Source: DATGMB01 sp035293845 (GTDB lineage Bacteria; Acidobacteriota; Terriglobia; Bryobacterales; Bryobacteraceae). From it: a stretch of DNA of 17,607 bases. Below the pieces are notes generated by a model. The model was not told the DNA's origin. It worked only from the letters and a program-made list of their open reading frames with translations, and did no database searches. Of the stretch, positions 6,813-14,318 are shown piece after piece. The position numbers and the translations under genes were made by a program. How positions within the stretch are numbered: the stretch's first letter is position 1; each line of letters starts with the position of its first letter. Where the stretch lies: positions 1 through 17,607 of the forward strand of contig DATGMB010000314.1 of assembly GCA_035293845.1 (NCBI GenBank), read 5' to 3'.

Positions 6813-8851
6813 GAGATCCCTCCCTGCATTATGCGCAGCGCTCCATTGCTCCTATCCGACGATGCCGTGGACAGCATGACCTCGCGCGGCACCTCGATGA
6901 CCTCGTCATACCCGCGCTGCACGGCCAGCAGATTGTCCTGCACCACGCGGTCGCCGCGCTTGCCGAAATACTTGCGCAGCGATTTTTCCACGCCGCGAAA
7001 GACTTCCTCCCGGCTGAGCGCCAGCTCGTGCTGGAAGGGCGTGACGCGCAGAAACACGCCCAGGAGCACGATGCCCTGCATGCGCTGCTGGAGGTCGGCG
7101 CGCGAGGAGACGTCCTTGGCGATGGCGACCGTGTCGAGCGCGTAGACGCGGGCATTCTTTTCCGCTAGCGTCTTACGGGCCCACGCCGGAATCGAATTCC
7201 AGATGGCTGCCGGCTCGCGGTATTGGCTCTGCGCGAACAGAATGCCCTTCTGCGAGAGGCCGGCGAGCGGATTTTCCAGATTGAAGGCGTTCACGTCGTT
7301 CAGCGCCACGAATTCGACGTGCTCCAGCTCCGAGTGCACCCGGATATGCTGGCGCGCGATGGTCAGGTAATACGTCGTCGGCAGGCCTTTCTTTTCCGAA
7401 CCGTACTTCGGGTAGGCCTGGACATCCATGCCGAATACTTCCCCGGCAATCGTCGCGATGACTTTGTTGGTCGTGACCGAGCCGTAACCGCCGACCGAGT
7501 GCCCGCGCATGGAAAAGGATCCCGGCGAGCGGACGTCGGGATCGACGCTCACTTCGAGCGCCGTCTCGTGCTTGATGCCGACGGAGTAGTATTGCCGCGG
7601 ATGGGCGCTGCGCATGTTCTCGACCACGGCGATGAAGTCTCCGGCCCGCACGTCGCGGCTGCCGAGGCCCGCCGAGCCGCCGGTGAATTTCGGCAGCCGG
7701 GTGATGGCCGGATAGCCGGGCACGCCGGTGAGGGCATCCGTGAACGCCGCTTTGATTTCGCAAAGCTGGGGATTGGACTGCATCATCGGGATATCCAGCC
7801 GTTCGAGCACCGAGACCGCCTTGACGTGTTGGAGCGCCTCGACGATTTCCACGGAGGGGAAAGGCCGGAAGCAGGTGATGTGCAGCACGCCGACCTTGAG
7901 GCCCATGCGCTGCCGCATGTAATCCACCGCGGCCTGGGCGGTTTCCATCATGCAGCCGGAGCCGACCAGGGCATAATCCGCGTCCGCCAGCCGGTACGGC
8001 ATGACCGCGCCGTAGTGCCGCCCGGTGAGCGCCCCGAATTCACGCATCACGTCTTTCAGGACCGGCAGGACGCGCTCGTAGTAGCGGCGCTGGGCGGTCT
8101 TGCCCTTCATGTAGCTGTCCTGGTTCTGGACCACGCCGGACATGAGAGGGATTTGCGGATCCATGAGGTTGCGAACCCGCTCGGCGGGCGGGCCGACGAA
8201 TGCTTTCATCAGGTCGGGCTCGGGCAGCCGGACGTTTTCGATCGTGTGGGTCGTGAGGAAGCCGTCCTGCACGTTGAGGAACGGGGTTTCCGTCTCCTCC
8301 GCTACGCGGCGAGCGATCAGCGCGAAATCGCCGGCCTCCTGCGCGTTGCGCGCGTAGAGCACTCCCCAGCCGCAATCGGCGACGCCGACCACGTCGTCAT
8401 GACCGGCATGGACGTTCAGCGAATGCGACGTCAGCGCGCGGGCGCCGATATGAAAGACGATCGGGAGCCGTTTGCCCGAGATGGTGTACAGCACCTCTTT
8501 CATGAGGATGAGGCCCTGGCCGGAGGTGAAATTGGTGACGCGTCCGCCGGCGACGGCGAATCCTTCGCAGGTGCTCGCCGCGCTGTGCTCGGATTCCGGC
8601 TCGATGAAGGCCAGTTCGTCGCCCCAGAGATTCCGCTTGCCGTTGGCTACCTCGACCTGATAGCCGCCACCCATGGTGGTGGACGAAGTAATGGGATAAG
8701 CGCAAGCCCCTTGTGTGATGTGGGTTTCGACCCAAACCACCATTCCGGCGCCGTCGGATGTCGTCGGGATGCCGGGATACGGCGGTTTGGCTTCCGCTTC
8801 CAGCGGAAGCGGATCGGTGACCGGAGGTGCGCCGCTAAGGACAGTGCTCAT
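6809..8851 (-). CDS. Pyruvate:ferredoxin oxidoreductase, alpha-gamma part
   Basis: This 680-residue protein matches domains I-III of single-chain PFOR. The pyrimidine-binding alpha domain has YPITSSTTM (52-60), the E-S-E segment (86-88) that supplies the TPP-activating glutamate, and FTSGQGLILM. A substrate-arginine region follows (GARALTSHSLN). The gamma domain is recognisable by GGYGSVTTNKVIATIAGEVFG and runs to the C-terminus. Together with the delta-beta protein the total is 1208 residues, the size of NifJ, so this is one enzyme cut between gamma and the ferredoxin domain. The ATG at 8851 is chosen for its GAGGGGAGG ribosome binding site; the frame is open to 9013, but that extension is not protein-like. 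The usual NifJ segment around IFGDHSDV-x-A-A-R-Q-T-G-F is replaced here by VHAGHDDV-x-G-V-A-D-C-G-W, so pyruvate is likely but another 2-oxoacid is possible. Confidence 0.92.
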   Translation of the reverse strand: MSTVLSGAPPVTDPLPLEAEAKPPYPGIPTTSDGAGMVVWVETHITQGACAYPITSSTTMGGGYQVEVANGKRNLWGDELAFIEPESEHSAASTCEGFAVAGGRVTNFTSGQGLILMKEVLYTISGKRLPIVFHIGARALTSHSLNVHAGHDDVVGVADCGWGVLYARNAQEAGDFALIARRVAEETETPFLNVQDGFLTTHTIENVRLPEPDLMKAFVGPPAERVRNLMDPQIPLMSGVVQNQDSYMKGKTAQRRYYERVLPVLKDVMREFGALTGRHYGAVMPYRLADADYALVGSGCMMETAQAAVDYMRQRMGLKVGVLHITCFRPFPSVEIVEALQHVKAVSVLERLDIPMMQSNPQLCEIKAAFTDALTGVPGYPAITRLPKFTGGSAGLGSRDVRAGDFIAVVENMRSAHPRQYYSVGIKHETALEVSVDPDVRSPGSFSMRGHSVGGYGSVTTNKVIATIAGEVFGMDVQAYPKYGSEKKGLPTTYYLTIARQHIRVHSELEHVEFVALNDVNAFNLENPLAGLSQKGILFAQSQYREPAAIWNSIPAWARKTLAEKNARVYALDTVAIAKDVSSRADLQQRMQGIVLLGVFLRVTPFQHELALSREEVFRGVEKSLRKYFGKRGDRVVQDNLLAVQRGYDEVIEVPREVMLSTASSDRSNGALRIMQGGIS

Positions 8852-8855
8852 TTCG

Positions 8856-8864
8856 CCTCCCCTC
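8856..8864 (-). promoter_or_regulatory. Ribosome binding site that fixes the PFOR alpha-gamma start
   Basis: GAGGGGAGG lies four bases before the ATG at 8851 on the minus strand. It rules out the upstream in-frame extension to 9013. No convincing sigma-70 promoter was seen between 8865 and 9000; a TAGGCT at about 8940 is only a weak -10 candidate. Confidence 0.7.
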
Positions 8865-9125
8865 GAACGCGGCCCAATTGTTTGGCGTGCGACTCCTCGC
8901 CCCGGATGGCGCAAGTCGCAGCTACCGTTTTGCTGGAGCCTAGCAGATTCCGCGGCGCAACGAAAGGGGGTGCCCGGACTAACTGTTGGTAGCATGTGAT
9001 CTGTCCGCCTCAAGCGCTTGGAGCAGGGGCGATGAATCGGCGATGTTGTTGCTGCTCCTCCCCGCCTGATTATCGAGCGGGCGGTCGTACCGTGAGATCA
9101 CTCTGCGCGAGCGTTGATCACCGCG

Positions 9126-9230
9126 ATGTTGGAATCACTCGTATTGTCAATCGCTTTCTACGCAATCGTCGTGCTGGTCATTCTCGAAGCCATCCACATC
9201 GGGCGACTGAGGTTGTCCAAGAGAGCGTGA
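9126..9230 (+). CDS. Possible small single-pass membrane protein, 34 aa
   Basis: ATG at 9126 to TGA at 9228 encodes one hydrophobic helix (about residues 5-21, rich in Val, Ile, Leu and Ala) followed by a basic tail ending in RLRLSKRA, a layout that obeys the positive-inside rule. No clear ribosome binding site precedes it; a TTG at 9114 is an alternative start. It could be chance, since short hydrophobic frames are common, and I know no family for it. Confidence 0.25.
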   Translation: MLESLVLSIAFYAIVVLVILEAIHIGRLRLSKRA

Positions 9231-9356
9231 TCCAGGCTCTTTCCCCTCCTGCCTGCATTCGCCGGCGGAGAGGATCAGGGCGTCACTTCGGTGAGAGGTT
9301 ACTCAATACCAGTTGGCCCCAAGCTATTCGTACGCTCGAAGTGAGCGATTCTCCGA

Positions 9357-9701
9357 TTACCAGGCGGCCAGCAGGTCGCGCAACTTCGCAGCGACGGCTG
9401 GTTTCTGCGCGTCCGGCAAATCGCCGAGATGACGGGCGATCATCGAGGCATGGATAGTGGCCAGCTTGTGCAATCGGAGCACGGAAGCAGTCTTCAGATT
9501 TGTGGAACGGAACTCGGCCTGCGCCGGATCCAAAACCAGATCGGAAGGCATCAATGCCGTCGGCAACACCGAGGAGATGTATGCGACCAGCACTTCAGGA
9601 ATCGGCCCGATCGGTCCCGCTAGGACAAGCACCGGCCGCAGCTTCATCCCCGCGATATCACCAAACGGGAAACTCGCGAGGAAGATCTCACCGGGACGCA
9701 T
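9357..9701 (-). CDS. MazF/PemK-family toxin (endoribonuclease)
   Basis: A 114-residue protein that opens with GEIFLASFPFGDIAGMKLRPVLVL. This is the hallmark N-terminal beta-barrel segment of PemK/MazF toxins, with the conserved R-P-V after a lysine or arginine. Members cut mRNA (or tRNA) at short motifs and halt growth until neutralised by the antitoxin. The length is typical for the family. The gene overlaps the end of the upstream antitoxin gene by 14 bp (9688-9701), the usual antitoxin-first, coupled arrangement, and its own ribosome binding site is weak, consistent with coupling. The operon is probably repressed by the antitoxin-toxin complex, but no operator was identified. Confidence 0.8.
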   Translation of the reverse strand: MRPGEIFLASFPFGDIAGMKLRPVLVLAGPIGPIPEVLVAYISSVLPTALMPSDLVLDPAQAEFRSTNLKTASVLRLHKLATIHASMIARHLGDLPDAQKPAVAAKLRDLLAAW

Positions 9702-9921
9702 CTATGGGCTCGCCGTCCGCCAGAGTATAAATATCCTGCCGCGCGTCACCTAAGTCGTCACTCCACGCCCGCGAAACATCCCACGGCCAGAAGGCGCCTG
9801 ACTCATCCTCATCCGGCCGGACAACGATCAAATGGACGCGCCCGGGCGGGAGGTCTCGGGGAGCTTCCGCGCGGATCTGGTGGTCATCATCGATTTCGCC
9901 CACTATGCCGATCGCTCGCAT
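9688..9921 (-). CDS. Antitoxin partner of the MazF-like toxin
   Basis: A 77-residue acidic protein. The N-terminus (MRAIGIVGEIDDDHQIRA, then DLPPGRVHLIVV) resembles the beta-stranded domain of small antitoxins of the type that carry 'D-L-P-x-G' followed by a short hydrophobic strand. The C-terminus ends in DIYTLADGEPIDASR, a tail I recognise from many small proteins encoded just upstream of MazF- or PIN-type toxins. The ATG at 9921 is selected because AGAAGGAG lies 7 bases upstream; the frame remains open to 9993 without a better start. The stop overlaps the toxin start by 14 bp. The antitoxin role is inferred from position and this tail. Confidence 0.7.
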   Translation of the reverse strand: MRAIGIVGEIDDDHQIRAEAPRDLPPGRVHLIVVRPDEDESGAFWPWDVSRAWSDDLGDARQDIYTLADGEPIDASR

Positions 9922-10010
9922 ACTGTTGCTCCTTCTCTCACCAGTTTGCCACAACCGATCGGATGGCACGGAGCATCGCGTCGTCCTTCGCATCGCGAAC
10001 GTGATAGTCT

Positions 10011-10166
10011 CTAGAGGTATTCGCGGACCAGACTGGTTACACGGGTAGATGACCAGACCTCCTGGTACGGGCCCCAGGGGTCGTCAAAGTCGTCGGACCG
10101 CAAGTCAATCAAAACATTGCTACAGCGACCAACGGAATCCAACAGCCGGGTCAGAGTAGGGTCCAC
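10011..10166 (-). pseudogene. Small coding remnant between antitoxin and tRNA-Pro
   Basis: A GTG at 10166 opens a 51-residue frame. Its beginning, DPTLTRLLDSVGRC, then LIDLRSDD, resembles the N-terminus of a family of small proteins of roughly 75 residues that I recall mainly from Planctomycetes and cyanobacteria (pattern DP-x-L-x-RLLDSVGRCLTPEVA, then LVDLRAD). The residues after RSDD no longer follow that pattern, and a few residues between C and the LIDLR segment appear deleted, so this is best read as a decayed or truncated copy. The frame continues upstream into the tRNA gene, which is an artefact. The hairpin at 10158-10177 covers the putative start codon. It may alternatively be a genuine short protein. 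Confidence 0.35.
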
Positions 10167-10188
10167 AAACGGACCCTTTTTGGACCCT
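10158..10188 (+). terminator. Hairpin with T-run and duplicated 3' arm
   Basis: AGGGTCC (10158-10164), loop ACAAAC, GGACCCT (10171-10177) gives a perfect 7-bp stem followed by TTTT on the + strand, the shape of a short intrinsic terminator. A second GGACCCT (10182-10188) could pair with the same 5' arm in place of the first. No + strand gene ends just upstream, so a terminator function is uncertain. In the minus direction it lies about 40 bp downstream of the tRNA-Pro gene, where an A-run precedes the stem. Confidence 0.35.
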
Positions 10189-10226
10189 GATATCCTTGTT
10201 TGGTGTCTGTAAGTCTTTGAGGAATT

Positions 10227-10304
10227 TGGTCGGGGCGAGTGGATTCGAACCACCGACCTCCTGGTCCCGAACCAGGCGCTCTAGCCAGGCTGAGCCACGC
10301 CCCG
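10227..10304 (-). tRNA. tRNA-Pro, anticodon CGG, CCA encoded
   Basis: All four arms fold. The acceptor is CGGGGCG/CGCCCCG with the C1-G72 pair characteristic of bacterial tRNA-Pro, and the discriminator is A followed by genomic CCA (10229-10227). The D-stem is GCTC/GAGC. The anticodon stem CCTGG/CCAGG encloses loop TTCGGGA, giving anticodon CGG with G37. The variable loop is 5 bases and the T-loop is TTCGAAT. It decodes CCG, a frequent proline codon in this GC-rich sequence. It is transcribed away from selA. Confidence 0.97.
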
Positions 10305-10312
10305 AAACCTCT

Positions 10313-10342
10313 AGTCTAATCTGTCACCCCTGCCAAACACAA
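10313..10342 (-). promoter_or_regulatory. Possible sigma-70 promoter of tRNA-Pro
   Basis: On the minus strand TTGTGT (10342-10337) and TAGACT (10318-10313) are 18 bp apart, each matching four of six consensus bases. The -10 ends 8 bases before the tRNA 5' end at 10304, which would give a very short leader, as is common for tRNA genes. Confidence 0.35.
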
Positions 10343-10396
10343 GCGCCCGGGGGCCGCCGCTTCGGGGAACCTCACCGCTTGGAGTACCATCGAAAC

Positions 10397-11716
10397 GTGG
10401 CAGATACCAATCGGCTGAGCGAGTTGCCGGCCGTCTACGAGTTGCTGGATCGCTTCGCCGATGTCCTGGAACGTTACCCGCGCCCGCTCGTCGTCGCCGA
10501 GATCCGCAAGGCGCTCGACACCGCCCGCCGCGAGCTGCGCGAAGGCGCGGAGCCGGCCGCGATCGAACCCCGCATCCGCGCGGCGCTGGCGGAGATCGGC
10601 CGGCCCTCCCTGCGGCGCGTCATCAATGCCACCGGCGTCGTGCTCCATACCAACCTCGGACGCGCGCCGCTCGGGCCCGCCGCCATTCCTCCCGGCTACT
10701 GCAACCTCGAGTACGACCTCGCCCAGGGCCGCCGCGGCAAACGGGATGTCCACGCGGCGCCCCTGCTCGAACGGCTGCTCGGCGCCCGCGGCATCGTTGT
10801 GAATAACAACGCCGCGGCCGTTTTTCTGGCTCTGCACGAGCTCGCGGCGGGCGGCGAAGTGGTGGTCTCGCGCGGCGAGCTGATCGAGATCGGCGACGGC
10901 TTCCGCATTCCCGATATCATGGCGCGCTCCGGCGCGATTCTGCGCGAGGTCGGCACGACCAACCGCACGCATCTGGACGATTACCGCTCCGCCATCAACG
11001 AGCGCACGCGGCTGCTGCTGCGCGTCCATCCCAGCAATTTCCGTATCACGGGCTTCACCGCCCGCCCCGAGCTGCGCGACCTGGCCGCGCTGGGCCGCGA
11101 GCGCGGCATCCCCGTCTACGAAGACCTGGGCAGCGGATGCATGGCGGACCTCCGGCCGTTCGGCATCGACGAGCCGCTGGCCGCCGCCAGCCTCTCCGCC
11201 GGCGCGAGCCTCGTTTCCTTCAGCGGCGATAAGCTCCTGGGCGGTCCCCAGGCGGGCATCCTGGCCGGCGATGCCGCGCTTGTCGAGCGCCTGCGCCGCA
11301 ACCCGCTGTTCCGCATGCTGCGTGTGGACAAGATGACCATCCACGCGCTCGAAACCACGCTGCGCCACACGCTGCTCGAGCGCTGGGACGAGATTCCGGC
11401 ACTCGCCATGATCCGCCAGACGCCTGCCGCGATCTACCAGCGAGCGGAAGGGCTGCTCGCGCGCTTGCCGGGCATCGCCGCGGAAATCGTCCCCGGCAAA
11501 TCGGTGATCGGCGGCGGTTCGACGCCCGAGCAGGAGCTCGAAACCTGGCTGATCGCTCTCGAAACACCGGACGCCGCCGCGGCCGAGCGGCAACTGCGCG
11601 CGGGCGACCCGCCCGTCATCGCCCGCATCGAAGAGGAACGAGTCCTGCTCGACCTCCGCACCGTGCTGCCGGATGAGGAAAACGATCTCGCCGCCGCGCT
11701 CGCCGCGATCCGGTGA
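10397..11716 (+). CDS. selA: L-seryl-tRNA(Sec) selenium transferase (selenocysteine synthase)
   Basis: A 439-residue PLP enzyme that converts Ser-tRNA(Sec) to Sec-tRNA(Sec) with selenophosphate. Family landmarks run the full length: LPAVYELLDRF at the N-terminus, RVINATGVVLHTNLGRA, VVNNNAAAV, VVVSRGELIEIGDGFRIPD, VGTTNRTH, and the PLP-lysine motif SFSGDKLLGGPQAG with K279. The length is close to E. coli SelA (463). The GTG at 10397 is chosen because it begins just before the conserved N-terminus, with GGAG 12 bases upstream; the frame runs on to 10196 through the tRNA-Pro gene and cannot be coding there. No selB, selC or selD is in the window. It converges on the 129-aa gene with a 3-bp gap. 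Confidence 0.95.
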   Translation: MADTNRLSELPAVYELLDRFADVLERYPRPLVVAEIRKALDTARRELREGAEPAAIEPRIRAALAEIGRPSLRRVINATGVVLHTNLGRAPLGPAAIPPGYCNLEYDLAQGRRGKRDVHAAPLLERLLGARGIVVNNNAAAVFLALHELAAGGEVVVSRGELIEIGDGFRIPDIMARSGAILREVGTTNRTHLDDYRSAINERTRLLLRVHPSNFRITGFTARPELRDLAALGRERGIPVYEDLGSGCMADLRPFGIDEPLAAASLSAGASLVSFSGDKLLGGPQAGILAGDAALVERLRRNPLFRMLRVDKMTIHALETTLRHTLLERWDEIPALAMIRQTPAAIYQRAEGLLARLPGIAAEIVPGKSVIGGGSTPEQELETWLIALETPDAAAAERQLRAGDPPVIARIEEERVLLDLRTVLPDEENDLAAALAAIR

Positions 11717-11719
11717 CGC

Positions 11720-12109
11720 TCAGCGGCTTTCCAGATACTCGATCGCGCGCCGCAGGATCTCGCAGCGCGCTTCCCACGCCGGGAACGTGCGAGTCCCGGC
11801 GGAAATTGCGGACGAGACTTGATCCTTCGCAGTCAGCGAAGACCAGAGCCAGCCGCCGCGCGCATCCTTGAGACGCGCGGAGATCGCCTCCGCCATTCGT
11901 TGGAGCGCCCGGAACTCGTCAAGGGTGAAACCCGCAGGAATCTGCGGATGGCGCGCCGTCAATTGCCGCTGCAAATCCGCGCCGGTCCTGCCCCAGAGCG
12001 CGACTCCCAACGCAGTGAGGCGCCGCGATCGCGTCTCCGCATCGATCGCATCCTTGATTCCGAAGGACCGCGCGCGACCCAGCAGCGAATCCAGCTCGTG
12101 CTCGTCCAT
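11720..12109 (-). CDS. Hypothetical protein, 129 aa
   Basis: A soluble, mostly helical protein that I do not recognise. Visible features are an N-terminal acidic segment (MDEHELDSLLGRARSFG), a central PAGFTLDEFRALQRMAEAI helix, and a C-terminal helix ending IEYLESR; there are no membrane segments or metal motifs. The ATG at 12109 has AAGGCGG a few bases upstream and is preferred over an in-frame TTG at 12124. It begins 11 bp after the stop of the E1 dehydrogenase gene on the same strand, so the two are very likely co-transcribed and perhaps translationally linked. It shows no lipoyl or peripheral-subunit-binding motif, so it is not an E2 or E3. Confidence 0.7.
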   Translation of the reverse strand: MDEHELDSLLGRARSFGIKDAIDAETRSRRLTALGVALWGRTGADLQRQLTARHPQIPAGFTLDEFRALQRMAEAISARLKDARGGWLWSSLTAKDQVSSAISAGTRTFPAWEARCEILRRAIEYLESR

Positions 12110-12120
12110 GATGCCGCCTT

Positions 12121-14226
12121 TCAATACGCCAGCAGCCGCTCGATTTCCGCCTGCAGCGTCTCGGTCTGCGGCAGGATCGCCGCCTCCAGCCGGGGATGGT
12201 AGCCGACCCAGGTATCCAGCGCGCCGGCGCGCCGCACCGGCGCATCCAGCCGGTCAAACAGCTCATCCGCGACGCGCGCCGCGATCTCTGCGCCGTATCC
12301 CCACGAGAGCGTGTCCTCATGCGCCACCAGCACGCGGCTGGTTTTTTCGACCGAGGTGCGGATGGCCTCCCAATCGTACGGCGCCAGCGTGCGCAGGTCG
12401 AGAATCTCGATGCTGATTTCCGGGCGGCGCCGCTCGATCTGCGCCGCCGCGACCAGCGCCTTCTGCACGAGCGCGCCGTACGTCACGACCGTGGCGCTCT
12501 TCCCCGGTTTCACCACCCGCGCGCGGCCGAACGGGATCGTGAACTCCTCGCCCGGATGCGGCGAGCGGTTGTAAGGCTCGCGGTAGAGCTTCTTGTGCTC
12601 CAGAAACAGCACAGAATCGTCCGCGCGCAGCGCCGTGCGCAGCAGGCCGCAGGCGTCGAGCGCGTTCGAAGGCATGATCACGCGCAGCCCGGGAATGTGC
12701 GTGAACGTGACCTCGCCGCACTGGCTGTGATACACCGCGCCGCCATTGAGATAGCCGCCGATCGGCACGCGCACGATCGCCGGGCATGCAAAATGCCCAT
12801 TGGAGCGCCACCGCATGGTCGCCAGCTCGTCGCGAAGCTGCATCATGGCGGGCCAGATGTAATCGAAAAACTGGATCTCCGCGACCGGTTTCAATCCGCG
12901 CAGCGCCATGCCGATCGCGCGCCCGACGATCGCCGCCTCGGCCAGCGGCGTATTGAACGCGCGCTCCGGCCCGAATTCGCTCTGCAGGCCCGCCGTTACC
13001 TTGAAGACGCCGCCCTTCCCCTTTACCTCGCGCAGATTCTCCGGGCGGCTGCAATCCGCCACGTCCTCGCCGAACACCACGATGTCCGGGTTGCGCCGCA
13101 TCTCCTCGCGCAGCGTGGCATTGATCAGGTCCACCATGGTCATGGGGGCGCCGCGAAACTCCGGCTCGCCGGCGAAGCGGTCCGAGGCCGGGTCGACCGT
13201 CTCGGAATACAGATGAACCATCGCCGATCCGGGCGCCGGCGGCTCGTCGCGCAGCGCCTGCTGCGTCGCGGCTTGAACCTCTTCGTCGATTTCGTGCGCG
13301 ATCCGCTGCAGCATGTGGCGGTCGAGCACGCCCTCTTCGATGAGGAACTTGGGGAACTGGATCACGGGATCGCGCGCCGCCTCGGCTTCGCGCTCGGCCG
13401 GCGTCTTGTACATGCGCTCATCGTCGGAGAGCGAATGGGAATACGGCCGGATGACGTGCGCGTGCACCAGCGCCGGCCCCTGCCCCGAGCGGCAGTATTC
13501 CGCCGCGGCGCGCAGCGCCCGGTAGGACGCCAGGAAATCCGTGCCGTCCACTTCCTGCCGGTAGAGGCCCGGAAAACCGGAGACCAGGCTGGAGATGTTC
13601 CCGCCCGCCGTCTGGCATTCGATCGGTACGGAGATCGCGTACCCGTTGTCTTCGATTAGATACAGCAGCGGCAGCCGCTTGAGGCACGCGATGTTCAGCG
13701 ACTCCCAGAACTCGCCCTCGCTGGTTGCGCCATCGCCGCCCGCGACCAGCGTCACGGCGCCGTCCTCACGGCCGCGAACGAGCGAAACCTCCGCCGCCCC
13801 CGCCGCCTGCAGAAACTGCGTGCCGGTGGGCGACGAGGAGCTGACGATGTTTAAGGCGCGGTTGCCCCAGTGCGAGGGCATCTGCCGCCCGCCCGACGCC
13901 GGATCTTCCGCTGCGCCCACCGCCTGCTGCAGCATTTCGTGCGGCGTCACCCCGAGCGTCAGGCACAGCGCCCGGTCGCGATAATACAGGAAAAACCAGT
14001 CATGCGCCGGACGCAGCACCATTCCTGCCGCCACCTGCACGGCTTCGTGTCCCGCGCCGCTGATCTGAAAAAAAATACGGTTCTGCCGTTTGAGCGCCAC
14101 TTCGCGGTCATCCAGCCGACGCGACGTATGCATGAGGCGGAAGGCGCGGATGAGAGACTCGGAATCGAGCCCCGCGAAACGCTCCTCGCGCGCCGCCGAG
14201 GACTGTGGAGTGGTTGAAGTGGCCAA
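12121..14226 (-). CDS. 2-oxoacid dehydrogenase E1, fused alpha-beta subunits
   Basis: A 701-residue thiamine-diphosphate enzyme of the pyruvate/branched-chain 2-oxoacid dehydrogenase type. Residues 20-350 are the alpha part, with the TPP motif GDG (164-166) to N194 and the RPYSHSLSDD loop (260-269). Residues 361-701 are the beta part, with FGEDVA (385-390), the FNTPLAEAAIVG segment and the conserved YHSQ (499-502). In most bacteria these are separate genes; fused forms are known. The product would decarboxylate a 2-oxoacid and acylate lipoyl-E2, which is not in the window. The sequence is compatible with the branched-chain (2-oxoisovalerate) class, but substrate is not provable. The only start that includes the first helix is a TTG at 14226; an ATG 31 codons later would cut into the domain. 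Confidence 0.92.
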   Translation of the reverse strand: MATSTTPQSSAAREERFAGLDSESLIRAFRLMHTSRRLDDREVALKRQNRIFFQISGAGHEAVQVAAGMVLRPAHDWFFLYYRDRALCLTLGVTPHEMLQQAVGAAEDPASGGRQMPSHWGNRALNIVSSSSPTGTQFLQAAGAAEVSLVRGREDGAVTLVAGGDGATSEGEFWESLNIACLKRLPLLYLIEDNGYAISVPIECQTAGGNISSLVSGFPGLYRQEVDGTDFLASYRALRAAAEYCRSGQGPALVHAHVIRPYSHSLSDDERMYKTPAEREAEAARDPVIQFPKFLIEEGVLDRHMLQRIAHEIDEEVQAATQQALRDEPPAPGSAMVHLYSETVDPASDRFAGEPEFRGAPMTMVDLINATLREEMRRNPDIVVFGEDVADCSRPENLREVKGKGGVFKVTAGLQSEFGPERAFNTPLAEAAIVGRAIGMALRGLKPVAEIQFFDYIWPAMMQLRDELATMRWRSNGHFACPAIVRVPIGGYLNGGAVYHSQCGEVTFTHIPGLRVIMPSNALDACGLLRTALRADDSVLFLEHKKLYREPYNRSPHPGEEFTIPFGRARVVKPGKSATVVTYGALVQKALVAAAQIERRRPEISIEILDLRTLAPYDWEAIRTSVEKTSRVLVAHEDTLSWGYGAEIAARVADELFDRLDAPVRRAGALDTWVGYHPRLEAAILPQTETLQAEIERLLAY

Positions 14227-14318
14227 GGCCTGAGTGCGCCCCCGATTACAAGTTTACCGTGGAGTTCGTCCGTAGACCCCCTCCAGTTGCAGCCGGATTT
14301 TCCCCATCGAACCTGGCC

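Larger units (their letters stand above)
8852..9356. other. 505-bp region without a convincing gene
   Basis: It separates the PFOR operon from the toxin-antitoxin pair. The right part reads as non-coding on both strands. An inverted repeat GGAGCAG (9020-9026) / CTGCTCC (9052-9058) with a 25-base loop is present. A + strand frame from 8996 to 9457 has a C-C-C-C run and low-complexity Arg/Ser composition and is not credible. The only candidate is a 34-residue membrane peptide at 9126-9230, listed separately. The PFOR promoter must lie in the left part. Confidence 0.5.

Noticed and set aside
5520..7145. 541-codon + strand frame opposite PFOR, and 589 codons at 7223-8992
   Set aside because: Both are antisense shadows of clearly identified PFOR genes; composition is not protein-like.
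8996..9457. 153-codon + strand frame with a C-C-C-C run
   Set aside because: Arg/Ser-rich, no recognisable motif, and it runs into the antisense of the toxin gene.
10227..10250. Phage-type attachment site at the tRNA 3' end
   Set aside because: No convincing second copy of the tRNA 3' end was found in 8850-10226; GGGGCGA at about 9026 is too short.
10196..10396. Upstream extension of selA
   Set aside because: It would run through the tRNA-Pro gene in antisense; the conserved SelA N-terminus starts just after the GTG at 10397.
12196..13659. 487-codon + strand frame opposite the E1 gene
   Set aside because: Antisense shadow, Arg/His/Ala-rich, while the minus-strand gene carries all E1 motifs.
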